Positions 10,036 through 19,668 of a stretch of 64,000 bases of DNA are shown piece after piece. The translations under genes and the position numbers were made by a program. The DNA is from Comamonadaceae bacterium (GTDB lineage: Bacteria; Pseudomonadota; Gammaproteobacteria; Burkholderiales; Burkholderiaceae_C), in contig JAIXOZ010000073.1 of assembly GCA_027486495.1 (NCBI GenBank), positions 1 to 64,000 of the forward strand, read 5' to 3'. The stretch's first letter is position 1, and each line of letters begins with the position of its first letter. The notes beneath the pieces were generated by a model that saw nothing but the letters and a program-made list of their open reading frames with translations, was not told where the DNA came from and did not search any database.

Positions 10036-13000
10036 TCAGAACGCTTCAGCGTTCTTGTCTTGTAAGAGAGCCTCGGTAGGTTTGCGACCAAAAAGCCAAA
10101 ACATGGCGGGCGTGAGAAATGTGTCAAGCAACGTTGAGCTGATCAAGCCAGAGAAGATCACCACAGCAACGGGATGCAAGATTTCGGTGCCTGGACGCTC
10201 GGCCTCGAAGAGCAGAGGTGCCAGTGCAAAAGCCGTCACCAAGGCGGTCATCAGAACGGGGCTCAATCGCTCCAGAGATCCGCGCATGATCATTTGCGTG
10301 TTGAAAGACTCTCCTTCAAAGCGCATGAGGTTGATGTAGTGGCTCACCTTCAAGATGCCGTTGCGCACTGAAATTCCAGCCAAGGTGATGAAGCCGATCA
10401 GGGCAGCCACCGATAAAGGCTGACCTGAGAGCCAAAGACCCAATACAGCACCTACGAGTGCAAGGGGAATATTCACCATAATCAGAGCCGACAAGACAGT
10501 TGATTTGTAGCGGCTATAGAGCACTACAAACATCAAAACCACAGAGACCACGGAGAGCAAAGAAATCAGGCGCGATGCCTCCTCTTGTGCCTGGAACTGT
10601 CCTCCAAGGGTGATGAAATACCCCTCGGGAAGCCGAGAGTCCGCAGTGACTTTTCGAATGTCTGCCACGACTTCTGACAGCGGGCGGCCAGAAGCATTGG
10701 CAGAAATCACGATGCGTCTTTTGCCATTGTCCCGACTGATCTGGTTTGGCCCATCTGCGTCTTCAATCGTGGCGATCTTGGACAAAGGCACTCTACCCAA
10801 AGGTGTTTCGATCAACATCTGGCCTAGGCCTTCAAGAGAACGAGCAGACTCAGGCAAACGCACGACGAGCGCAAAGCGGCGACCTTCCTCCATGATCTGA
10901 GTAACACGTTCGCCTTCGGCCAATGCTTGCAATGTCGAGAGCACTTGTGCGCCTGACAAGCCGTATTGAGCGACTGCAGCGTAGTCCAAACGCACTTTGA
11001 TTTGGGGTGCAAGAACTTGTTTTTCGATTTGCAAGTCTGCAATTCCCTCGATCTCGGACAGCCGTGACCGCAGTGCATCGGCTTGCCCTCGAAGCACATC
11101 AAGGTCTTCCCCGAAGATTTTGATCGCGATTTGTGAGCGCACACCAGAGAGCATGTGGTCGATCCGGTGAGATATCGGCTGTCCCACCTCGACGGAGGCT
11201 GGCAAATTGGCCAGTCGCGCTCGGATATCTGCACGAACCTCATCCATTGAGCGTGTTAACTCTGCGGAGGGTTTGATCCCCACATCCAACTCGCTCACGT
11301 GGACGCCCTCGGCGTGTTCATCGAGCTCTGCACGTCCGCTACGCCTACCCACATGCACCACTTCCGGTACCTGTTTAACCAGCACTTCAGCCTGCCGTGC
11401 CAAGGCAGAAGATTCTGTCAAAGTGACCCCCGGGTTCAATCGAATGCCCACAAGCAGCGTGCCTTCGTTGAAGGGCGGCAAGAAGGTGGTCGGGAAGAAC
11501 GGGACAGCTGCAGCAGCCACCAACACCGCGACGCATGCACTTGTGATCGCCACACGCGGCTTGTCCAGAACCATTTGCAAACTTCTTTTGTAGCCTCGCT
11601 TGAGCCAAGCCAGCACCTTGGTGTCGCCATGGTCCAGATTTTTCATGCGAGGCAATAGGTAGTAACTGAGCACGGGCGTCATCGTGACTGACACCAGCAA
11701 AGAGGCCAGCGTCGAGATGATGAAGGCAATGCCCAGCGGTACAAACAACTTGCCTTCCAAGCCCGGTAGGGCAAAAAGCGGCAAGAAGACCAGCACGATG
11801 ATCACGGTCGCATAAAGGATCGCTGATCGAACCTCCATGGACGCCTTGGCCACGAGCGAGAGCAGCGACATGCGCTGGCTTGGATCTTTGGCACGGTCTT
11901 CCTTCAGGCGGCGCAAGATGTTTTCCACATCCACCACGGCGTCGTCCACCAGGCCACCGATGGCAATCGCGAGGCCACCGAGTGTCATGGTGTTGATTGA
12001 CAAGCCAAAATACTTAAACACCAGCGCCGTGATGAAGATGGACACCGGGATGGCTGTAAGCGCAATGATGGTCGGACGCACCGTACCGAGGAAGAAGAAA
12101 AGAATCGCGGCAACAAACACCGAAGCACCAATCAGTTTTCCTTGCAGTGTCGAAATCGACGCCTCAATGAAACTGGCCTGCCTGAAGGTCACACGCGGAG
12201 CCTCCATACCTGCCGGCAAAGAGGCTTTGAGGTCCGAAATGGCCTCCTCAATGGACTTGGTCAGACTGGTGGTGTCAGCCGTTGGTTGCTTTTGGACGCC
12301 CAAAATTACGGCTGGCTTGCCCTCGAAGCCTGCATCCCCGCGTTTGATGGCTGCGGCAAAGGTGACTTCTGCAATCTGTCGCAACAAGATAGGCTGCCCG
12401 TTCTTGGCGGCAATGGCCAGATTGCGCAAGTCTTCCAGCCGAGAGGTACGACCTAGGTTCCGAATCAGGTACTCACGCCCATTGAGCTCCAGAAAACCGC
12501 CCGAGGTGTTGGCAGAAAATCCGCGCAAAGCCGCATCCAACTGGTCTAAGGAGATGCCCAGGTCCGACATGCGAGCCGTGTTGGGTTGAACCTGGAACTG
12601 ACGTACCTCACCGCCAATGGGGATGATCTGTGCGACGCCCGATATAGACAGGAGCCGAGGCCGGAGCACCCAGTCGGCGTACTCACGAACCGCCATGGGG
12701 GAGATTTTTTCCGGATCAACAGGAATCGCGATCTGCATGATTTCACCCATGATGGAACTGATCGGTCCCATCCGTGGAATCACACCTGCGGCCAAGCCTT
12801 CCTCCATAGAGGAAAGTCTCTCGGAGACGAGTTGGCGAGCACGGAAAATTTCTGTATCCCAATTAAAAGTGACATACAAAAAAGACAGACCAGCAGATGA
12901 AGTCGAGCGGATCGATTCAACGCCGGGCAAACCATTCATGGCCGTTTCCAGAGGAAAGGTGATCAGCTGTTCGACCTCTTCTGCGGCCATACCGCCCGCT

Positions 13001-13155
13001 TCGGTCATGATCGTGACGGTGGGTTTGTTGAGATCGGGAAAAACATCCACCGGCGTTCGGGTCAATGTAAAAGCCCCGTAGGCCATCAACACGGCACCAG
13101 CGATCAACACCAGCAGCCGGTTGGCCAAACTATTTTCGAGAAGCCACTTGAACAT
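10036..13155 (-). CDS. HME-RND heavy-metal efflux inner-membrane transporter (CusA/CzcA family)
   Basis: 1039 aa; N-terminal MFKWLLENSLANRLLVL, TM4 motif GGLAIAIGGLVDDAVVDVENILRRLKE, typical RND repeats. Confidence 0.95.
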   Translation of the reverse strand: MFKWLLENSLANRLLVLIAGAVLMAYGAFTLTRTPVDVFPDLNKPTVTIMTEAGGMAAEEVEQLITFPLETAMNGLPGVESIRSTSSAGLSFLYVTFNWDTEIFRARQLVSERLSSMEEGLAAGVIPRMGPISSIMGEIMQIAIPVDPEKISPMAVREYADWVLRPRLLSISGVAQIIPIGGEVRQFQVQPNTARMSDLGISLDQLDAALRGFSANTSGGFLELNGREYLIRNLGRTSRLEDLRNLAIAAKNGQPILLRQIAEVTFAAAIKRGDAGFEGKPAVILGVQKQPTADTTSLTKSIEEAISDLKASLPAGMEAPRVTFRQASFIEASISTLQGKLIGASVFVAAILFFFLGTVRPTIIALTAIPVSIFITALVFKYFGLSINTMTLGGLAIAIGGLVDDAVVDVENILRRLKEDRAKDPSQRMSLLSLVAKASMEVRSAILYATVIIVLVFLPLFALPGLEGKLFVPLGIAFIISTLASLLVSVTMTPVLSYYLLPRMKNLDHGDTKVLAWLKRGYKRSLQMVLDKPRVAITSACVAVLVAAAAVPFFPTTFLPPFNEGTLLVGIRLNPGVTLTESSALARQAEVLVKQVPEVVHVGRRSGRAELDEHAEGVHVSELDVGIKPSAELTRSMDEVRADIRARLANLPASVEVGQPISHRIDHMLSGVRSQIAIKIFGEDLDVLRGQADALRSRLSEIEGIADLQIEKQVLAPQIKVRLDYAAVAQYGLSGAQVLSTLQALAEGERVTQIMEEGRRFALVVRLPESARSLEGLGQMLIETPLGRVPLSKIATIEDADGPNQISRDNGKRRIVISANASGRPLSEVVADIRKVTADSRLPEGYFITLGGQFQAQEEASRLISLLSVVSVVLMFVVLYSRYKSTVLSALIMVNIPLALVGAVLGLWLSGQPLSVAALIGFITLAGISVRNGILKVSHYINLMRFEGESFNTQMIMRGSLERLSPVLMTALVTAFALAPLLFEAERPGTEILHPVAVVIFSGLISSTLLDTFLTPAMFWLFGRKPTEALLQDKNAEAF

Positions 13156-13166
13156 ACAGTGCCCCT

Positions 13167-14297
13167 TCAGCGAATTTGGTTGATCAGGGTGGCACCCTGA
13201 GTCGCCACGCGATCGCCAGACTTCAAGCCCGAAATCACCGTGACACGAGTGCCATCTAGAGGCTCAAAGGTCACGGTACGAGGTTCAAACTGCTCAGGTG
13301 CAGACTTGACCCAAACCACGTTCTGATTGGCTGCATTCTTCATCAGCGCGGATTGGGGAACCGCAATACCTTTTGTCTTTTGCTTGGACTGGACATAGAC
13401 CCTGACCGGCTGTCCAACAGCCAAACTCAGTTGGTCTGGGCTTCGCACCTGGAAGTTCAGCGGCAAAGCCTGCTCCCGCAAACTGCGCGCAGCGCCGATG
13501 AAGCTCAAAGGTATGCGCTGGGCACCGTCGGCCAGTGTTGCTCCATCGATGTTGTTGGCAAGTGCGCTGTCAAAAGCCAAGGCTTCGACACGCAAACGTT
13601 TGGGATCAACGATTTCGAAAATCAACTCGCGAGCTTCAACCACTTGGCCAGCCACGATTTGCGCGGACGCAATCACGCCCGTGACCGGAGCCACGAGTGC
13701 TTCCTTGCTGGAGAGACCAGCGCTGATGGCATTTATGCGCTCTGACAAGCTGACCACCTCGCTTTCTACGGCCTCCACTTCTTTACGTGGCACAGTGTCA
13801 GATAACTCACGCAATCGTGTAAGACGTTTTTCAGCAAGCATCTTGGCAGCTCGGATTTCAGCCAGTTGAGCAGACTGATTGGCTCTTTCCAAAGGGGCAA
13901 CCGCAGGGATGACATAGGCCAAAATTTGTCCTTTTTTCACTGACTGACCGGCGTTGGGCAAGCCATTGGGACCTGGCTCAATCCGTCCTGCGGTGATGGG
14001 CTGGACTTTCCCCCCCGCGTTCGGATCCATCAGCACCCGCCCATTGAGTTCAAAGGAGCGCGGCACCTCGGCGATTTCCACCGCCAAAGTTCTGACCCCC
14101 AGCTGCCGTTGAGCTGGCTTGGGTAAAAACACACTGCCATCGGCCATGCGTTGGGGACCATTGGCGCTGGCCACTGCAGGTGCTGCGCCGTGGTCATGAC
14201 CTTCTCCCGCATACGCTGAAAGAGCGGCGCTTGCGAGAGTCAAAGTTGTTGCAAGTACGATCAAGTAGCGCTGTTTCGAAGTATTGTTTGTTTTCAT
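13167..14297 (-). CDS. RND periplasmic adaptor (CzcB/CusB family)
   Basis: 376 aa; signal peptide then AGEGHDHGAAPA; hairpin/lipoyl/beta-barrel architecture (RIEPGPNGLPNAGQSVKKGQILAYV). Confidence 0.92.
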   Translation of the reverse strand: MKTNNTSKQRYLIVLATTLTLASAALSAYAGEGHDHGAAPAVASANGPQRMADGSVFLPKPAQRQLGVRTLAVEIAEVPRSFELNGRVLMDPNAGGKVQPITAGRIEPGPNGLPNAGQSVKKGQILAYVIPAVAPLERANQSAQLAEIRAAKMLAEKRLTRLRELSDTVPRKEVEAVESEVVSLSERINAISAGLSSKEALVAPVTGVIASAQIVAGQVVEARELIFEIVDPKRLRVEALAFDSALANNIDGATLADGAQRIPLSFIGAARSLREQALPLNFQVRSPDQLSLAVGQPVRVYVQSKQKTKGIAVPQSALMKNAANQNVVWVKSAPEQFEPRTVTFEPLDGTRVTVISGLKSGDRVATQGATLINQIR

Positions 14298-14309
14298 TTT
14301 GATGAACCC

Positions 14310-14846
14310 TTATGCACTGCGCGTTTGTTGACGAGACCGAATGATCGCGCCCAGCGCAATCAAGCCCAAAAGACCTGCACTGATCCACATGGCAATGACC
14401 TTCCAAGGAGAAAGACTGGTTGGTACATCTAAGTCCTCATGCAAATCGATCTCTGCAGCAAGCAGATCGACCAAATCAGCGGCTTGGATGGTGGCAGTGA
14501 TCGCAATGACACCTGGTTTGAGCGTGTCCTTAAGGATGACCTCGTATTCACCGACATCATGCTTTTCGGCTTTGTATTTGCTGCCTGCGATGTCCAAGTC
14601 AATTTGAGCGTCGTTTACTGGGCTGTTATCGCTGAAACGATCCAGGTAAAGCGTCAGTTGTTTCCCGTTAATGATGCCGACCAGTTCTAGATCTTCGGAT
14701 GCCGCAGTAAAACGCGGCAACGCGGCTCCAGAGACTTGCGGCGCTGCTTCACCATGGTCGTGACCAGGGCCAGCAATTACTGTTTGACTGAGCAGGGTCA
14801 AGATCAGAGCCATAAAAATGGCCACTGTCGATTGAATGATCTTCAT
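14310..14846 (-). CDS. Secreted/membrane protein with HDHG motif in metal efflux operon
   Basis: 178 aa from ATG at 14846; signal then AGPGHDHGEAAPQ; C-terminal TM segment. Confidence 0.75.
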   Translation of the reverse strand: MKIIQSTVAIFMALILTLLSQTVIAGPGHDHGEAAPQVSGAALPRFTAASEDLELVGIINGKQLTLYLDRFSDNSPVNDAQIDLDIAGSKYKAEKHDVGEYEVILKDTLKPGVIAITATIQAADLVDLLAAEIDLHEDLDVPTSLSPWKVIAMWISAGLLGLIALGAIIRSRQQTRSA

Positions 14847-14877
14847 GTTGTTCCTTAAATTTTGAGAAGAGGCAACG

Positions 14878-16146
14878 TCATTGAGGCAGCAAGCCCAAGG
14901 ACTGACGCCATGCAGAAATGGCGGCGGACAAGTCGATTTGGCTTCGGACGGCTTGTCGATCTGCTTCAACTGCTTCCGCCTCAATGCGTAACCGGGTAGG
15001 CAGATCTGTCTCACCCAGTCTGAAAGACTTATCAAAGTAGCCACGGGATTGGTTTGCCAATTGAGCCCGGCGTTGTGAAGCTGCGAGTTGAGTTCTTGCA
15101 GCTTCAACCCGCAATGCACCTGCTTGTTGATCCGCTTGAATACGGTCTTTTTCAAGCGTCAACAAGGATTGCGCTTCTATAGCTTCAGCCTTTGCTGTTG
15201 CAATGCGGGCATCATGTCTCGGGCCTGAACTGAACGGCACACGAATACCAATCAGTAAAGTTTTTCCGTACCGCTCCCCAAAAGAACCGCGATCGCGGCT
15301 GGTCGCAAATGTGAGTTCTGGGTTGGACCGCACTTGGTGCCTGATCAGCTCAGCCGTACGCTCGGCTATCGTGATGCGGTCATCCAGTTCAGCCAGCAAG
15401 GGATGATCGATCGCAAGCGCGGCTCCTGGGACTGGTTCTCCGTCAAATTTGACGGACAAGTCAGCCTTTGTGAACCCTCCAGTGAGCGCGGTAAGGTGGG
15501 CAAAAGCTGCTGCAGACGCTGCTTGAGCCTGAGCTGAAAAGGCCTCCGCTGCAGCAACAGCGCCTTCGGCTTGATGCCAATCGGACTTGGCCAGATCACC
15601 GGCATTAGCTCGCTTGGCCACGTCTGATGCCAAGCGTTTCGCATTACCCAATTGTTCGTGTGCCAAATCTGCATCAACGCGAGCTCGCAGCCAATCCCAC
15701 CAAGCGTTCCTCACGGAAGAGGCTAGCCGCAGTTGTGCAGCGCTAAGTCTGCGCTCAACAGACGAGATTTCAGCCTGCGCCAGAACGGCACTGGCCTTGC
15801 GTTGCCCCGGTAACCAAATGGGAATGGCGATACCGAGTTCTGTTTCCCGCATTCCGTTGTTGCCTGTCGTTCGGTCTGATCGCTGACTTACTTCCAGTGA
15901 TGGCGGCTCAGGCAAAAAAAGACCGGCGGATTTGGCCTGGGCCTGTGCGGCATCGCGACGCAATTGCAGTGCACGCGCTTCTGGCTGTCTTTGCCATGCG
16001 GAATCAAAAATATCTTTCAAGGACACCGCGTTAGTTGACGTTGCGGCGGATATGCCTTGAGCTTGGGCTGTCAGCACCAAGCTACTCAGGGTTAAGACCG
16101 ACAACACGAAACGAATCGGTGCCGATCTTTTTTTATTGAAACTCAT
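14878..16146 (-). CDS. TolC-family outer membrane factor (CzcC-like)
   Basis: 422 aa; LKDIFDSAWQRQPEARALQLRRDAAQAQ...RQSLGLL; upstream of adaptor and RND genes. Confidence 0.9.
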   Translation of the reverse strand: MSFNKKRSAPIRFVLSVLTLSSLVLTAQAQGISAATSTNAVSLKDIFDSAWQRQPEARALQLRRDAAQAQAKSAGLFLPEPPSLEVSQRSDRTTGNNGMRETELGIAIPIWLPGQRKASAVLAQAEISSVERRLSAAQLRLASSVRNAWWDWLRARVDADLAHEQLGNAKRLASDVAKRANAGDLAKSDWHQAEGAVAAAEAFSAQAQAASAAAFAHLTALTGGFTKADLSVKFDGEPVPGAALAIDHPLLAELDDRITIAERTAELIRHQVRSNPELTFATSRDRGSFGERYGKTLLIGIRVPFSSGPRHDARIATAKAEAIEAQSLLTLEKDRIQADQQAGALRVEAARTQLAASQRRAQLANQSRGYFDKSFRLGETDLPTRLRIEAEAVEADRQAVRSQIDLSAAISAWRQSLGLLPQ

Positions 16147-16292
16147 AACTCATCTCCAATGTTGAAAACATCCAAGGAGATCAGCGAGCAGCGACAGGGC
16201 GTCGCTAGGCGATGAGGAACAACGCAAGATGCGTCATGCTCACCTGCACACAGGGGATTTGAAAGTGGAAAATAAAACCCGAGGCTCGCCGA

Positions 16293-16646
16293 TCAGGCAA
16301 GCAAGGGCCATTGAGGGCGTTCAGGGCGTTCTCGGAATAGTTGAGAACCGGTGGCCTGAAGATGGATTGGATGATCGTCAGAGGCCGTTACTGTTGTCGT
16401 GCTCTGAACGCTGACAAGAGCTGCTGCACAGCCTAAATGGCAAGTAACACAGTCATGATCCATGCTGGCAGATTGAGAGGTGTTTTGACTAGCCTCTAGC
16501 TGATCAGCTGATGCATGTTCGTGGGTGTGATGCCCAGGATGTTTGGCAGTCACGCCGGTTTCGTGCTGGCAATAGCTGGCCACTGCTGCCCAGCTGAACT
16601 GCAAGGGCATCAAAACCAGCAAGAAAATTGCCAAATACTTTTTCAT
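16293..16646 (-). CDS. CzcI-like His/Cys-rich secreted protein
   Basis: 117 aa; signal peptide, CQHETGVTAKHPGHHTHEHAS, MDHDCVTCHLGC. Confidence 0.75.
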   Translation of the reverse strand: MKKYLAIFLLVLMPLQFSWAAVASYCQHETGVTAKHPGHHTHEHASADQLEASQNTSQSASMDHDCVTCHLGCAAALVSVQSTTTVTASDDHPIHLQATGSQLFRERPERPQWPLLA

Positions 16647-16746
16647 GTTTCCTTATTGTATCTACTCACATTTCTCAATGTCATCAGATACGTATTTATC
16701 CTCGTGCAGGTAGAGGTCAATGGAGAGTTTTTTGCGACGCATGATG

Positions 16747-18984
16747 CTAGTCATCGCTTGCCTTGAGAAGTCGCAACCCGTTGAAAACAACCAGCAAGCT
16801 AGCGCCCATGTCTGCAAAAACTGCCATCCACATGGAAGCATTGTTAAAAAGTGCCAACAGCAGAAACACAAGCTTTATACCCAGAGCTAGCGTGATGTTC
16901 TGCAAGAGTACCGTATGGGTACGTTTTGATAGCCTTATCGTTTCGGGCAGTCGGCGCAAGTCATCATTCATGATCAGCACGTCAGCAGCCTCCATAGCGG
17001 CGTGGGTCCCCGCCGCCCCCATCGCAAAGCCAATGTTAGCTTTGGCGAGGGCTGGAGCATCGTTGATGCCATCGCCAGACATAGCAGTCAACCCAAAGCG
17101 TTGTTGTAGCTCGCCAATAGCTTTGAGTTTGTCTTCTGGAAGCAAATTGCCGTGCACTTCGTCAATGCCTGCCTGGTTACCTACAGTTCGTGCTGTAGCA
17201 ATGTTGTCACCGGTTAACATCACTGGCGTCACTCCAAGAGACTTTAGCTCGGAAATCGCTTGTGCAGAAGATGGCTTGATGGTGTCTGCCACTGCGAAGA
17301 TAGCCATTACCCGCTGAGAGTTAGCCAAGATAGTGACCGTCCGTCCAGCCTCTTCATGAACTCTAAGACGTGCTTCGAGTTCTTCTGAACACTGTCCGCG
17401 CTCTTCAATCCAGCGATGGTTAGCAAGCACGTAGGGATGATGGTCTATGACGCCCTGAACACCACGTCCGGCAACCGCTTGAAACTCACCAACATCTTGC
17501 GCCTCGGCTAGGAGTCCCTCAGCGATGGCCTTGGAAACTGGATGATCTGAACGAGCCGCGAGGCTTTTGGCTAACCCGTGCAAGTCACCTTGAGCCACAT
17601 TGGTATCCACAGGCTCGAAAGCAATCAATTTAGGCTTGCCTTCAGTGATGGTTCCAGTCTTGTCCAAAGCTAAGGCCTTGATCTTGCGGGCGTCCTCCAA
17701 ATACACACCGCCTTTGATGAGTATGCCCCGGCGTGCACCCGCGGCAAGGCCGCTGACAACCGTGACGGGAGTAGAAATCACCAGAGCACAGGGACAAGCA
17801 ATGACCAACAGCACCAACGCCTTGTAAAACGCCTGAATCCAGTCCCAACCCATCAGCGAGGGCATTAAAAGAGCTATGGCGACTGCCAGTATGAAAACCG
17901 CCGGGGTGTATATGGCCGCGAATCGATCCACGAAGCGTTGTGTTGGCGCACGCGAAGACTGCGCTTGCTCGACCGCGTGGATAATTCGGGCTAATGTGCT
18001 GTCGGAAGCGGGAGCGGTTACCCGAATTTCCAACGCAGCCGCTTGATTGATGGTGCCCGCGTAGACCTCGTCACCGGAGGTCTTATCCACGGGCAAACTT
18101 TCACCGGTGACGGGAGACTGGTCAACAGCGCTTTGACCCGACATGACGACACCGTCTAGGGGGATGCGCTCACCCGGACGAATGCGCACTATCGCGTTGA
18201 CAGTGACAGTCGTGACAGAAACGCGTTTCCAGAGATTGTCTGGTTGACGTACTTCGGCTTGTTCCGGAGCGAGCGCAAGAAGGCCCTTGATGGCGTTGCG
18301 AGCGCGATCTACTGCGCGAGCTTCAATAGCTTCTGCCATGGCGTAAAGGGCCATCACCATGGCCGCTTCCGGCCATTGACCAATCAAAAAGGCCCCGGTG
18401 ACCGCCACAGTCATTAGAGCGTTGATGTTTAAACGGCCCTGGCGCAAAGCTGCCAGCCCCTTGCCATAGACAGAAAAGCCAGCCAGTCCGATGGCAAAAA
18501 ACGCTAACGACATGCCTACTGCCTTCACTGTCCAACTGTCAGGGAATGCAAAAGCCAAACTTTCTGCGGCCAGTGCCAGCACCAGAGCACTGATCAGCTT
18601 GCCCCATGCACCCCAAAAACCAAATGAGAAAGCAGCCTTTTCTTGCTTTGTTTCACTGTTCAAGCCAATCACTTGCAGTTTGAAACCAGCCATGCGAATT
18701 GCGGAAAGGGCTTGCCGCAAAGCTTCGTCATCAGCGGTGATGCTCAACTCGCGATCACCAAAATTAAAGTGAAGGTTCTTGACGCCTGTCACGCCTGCAA
18801 GCGCATGGCGAATTTCCGACTCCTCGGCTGCGCAGTCCATATTGGCAATGCGTAAACGATGCGCGCCGGTGATTGATTTTGTGGACGCACTCGTTTCAAC
18901 AGCAGTGGCTGCTGCTAGACAAATATTGCTGCAACTAACATCACTGTCTGCTTCAGGTAGCCGATGCTTTTTAGAGGGAATCAT
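16747..18984 (-). CDS. Heavy-metal P-type ATPase (CadA/ZntA type, Zn/Cd/Pb)
   Basis: ~745 aa; HMA motif [11 protein letters not shown] motif [27 protein letters not shown] at 18984 has SD GGAG; the ORF-track start 19005 lies at the predicted promoter. Confidence 0.95.
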   Translation of the reverse strand: MIPSKKHRLPEADSDVSCSNICLAAATAVETSASTKSITGAHRLRIANMDCAAEESEIRHALAGVTGVKNLHFNFGDRELSITADDEALRQALSAIRMAGFKLQVIGLNSETKQEKAAFSFGFWGAWGKLISALVLALAAESLAFAFPDSWTVKAVGMSLAFFAIGLAGFSVYGKGLAALRQGRLNINALMTVAVTGAFLIGQWPEAAMVMALYAMAEAIEARAVDRARNAIKGLLALAPEQAEVRQPDNLWKRVSVTTVTVNAIVRIRPGERIPLDGVVMSGQSAVDQSPVTGESLPVDKTSGDEVYAGTINQAAALEIRVTAPASDSTLARIIHAVEQAQSSRAPTQRFVDRFAAIYTPAVFILAVAIALLMPSLMGWDWIQAFYKALVLLVIACPCALVISTPVTVVSGLAAGARRGILIKGGVYLEDARKIKALALDKTGTITEGKPKLIAFEPVDTNVAQGDLHGLAKSLAARSDHPVSKAIAEGLLAEAQDVGEFQAVAGRGVQGVIDHHPYVLANHRWIEERGQCSEELEARLRVHEEAGRTVTILANSQRVMAIFAVADTIKPSSAQAISELKSLGVTPVMLTGDNIATARTVGNQAGIDEVHGNLLPEDKLKAIGELQQRFGLTAMSGDGINDAPALAKANIGFAMGAAGTHAAMEAADVLIMNDDLRRLPETIRLSKRTHTVLLQNITLALGIKLVFLLLALFNNASMWMAVFADMGASLLVVFNGLRLLKASDD

Positions 18985-19005
18985 GATTTTCTCCATATTG
19001 CACAC

Positions 19006-19036
19006 ATTGGAAACCCTATAGCCACTACAGTGTCAA
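19006..19036 (-). promoter_or_regulatory. MerR-type promoter/operator driving the P-type ATPase
   Basis: Minus strand TTGACA-N19-TCCAAT (-35 at 19036-19031, -10 at 19011-19006) with dyad ACCCTATAG-CCA-CTACAGTGT (plus strand 19013-19033) in the over-long spacer, as in CadR/PbrR/ZntR promoters. Confidence 0.85.
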
Positions 19037-19085
19037 GCACATAAAATTGATCTTTAGGTCAATCAACGAAAACCAAGGTCAAAGT

Positions 19086-19550
19086 ATGAGGATCGGCGAA
19101 TTAGCCAAAGTCACTCAAACGCAAGTAGAAACAATCCGTTACTACGAGCGCGAGGGCCTGTTGCCAGAATCGGCACGTACAGCGGGAAACTACCGGGTCT
19201 TTACAGACAGCCACATTGACCGCCTGGCTTTCGTTCGACATTGCCGAGGGCTTGACATGACGTTGGACGAAATCAAGATTCTTTTGACGTTCAAGGACGC
19301 ACCTGAAGCAAATTGCGCGCAGGTCAACCACCTACTTGACGAGCACATCGGCCATGTTGCCGCCCGGATTAAAGAGTTAAAAGGTCTGGAGCGAGAGTTG
19401 AAAATTTTGCGGGAAACCTGCCGTGCGTCTCAAGAAGCCAGTCAGTGTGGAATCTTGTCCCAGTTGTCAGCGAGGTCACGTCAAGCTCATGATGCAGGCC
19501 CCCGTAGGGTTCATATTGCGGGGTCACACAGCCTCAAAGGCCACAACTGA
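19086..19550 (+). CDS. MerR-family Cd/Pb/Zn-responsive regulator (CadR/PbrR-like)
   Basis: MRIGELAKVTQTQVETIRYYEREGLLP...; Cys in EANCAQ and ETCRASQEASQC; divergent from the ATPase gene. ORF track extends to 19047; ATG at 19086 is preferred. Confidence 0.92.
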   Translation: MRIGELAKVTQTQVETIRYYEREGLLPESARTAGNYRVFTDSHIDRLAFVRHCRGLDMTLDEIKILLTFKDAPEANCAQVNHLLDEHIGHVAARIKELKGLERELKILRETCRASQEASQCGILSQLSARSRQAHDAGPRRVHIAGSHSLKGHN

Positions 19551-19668
19551 AAGGATGTGGTCTTACCCCGTAATTGGACCGACTCAGCGAGCGAGGCGCA
19601 AAGGCCACTTTGATCCGACACGACACCATGTAGCCAATACTTAACGGGGGACGCGGTCAGGAAATCTC

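Noticed and set aside
19551-19668. Additional gene or resolution site between merR and tniQ
   Set aside because: Only short non-conserved ORFs and no clear dyad found.
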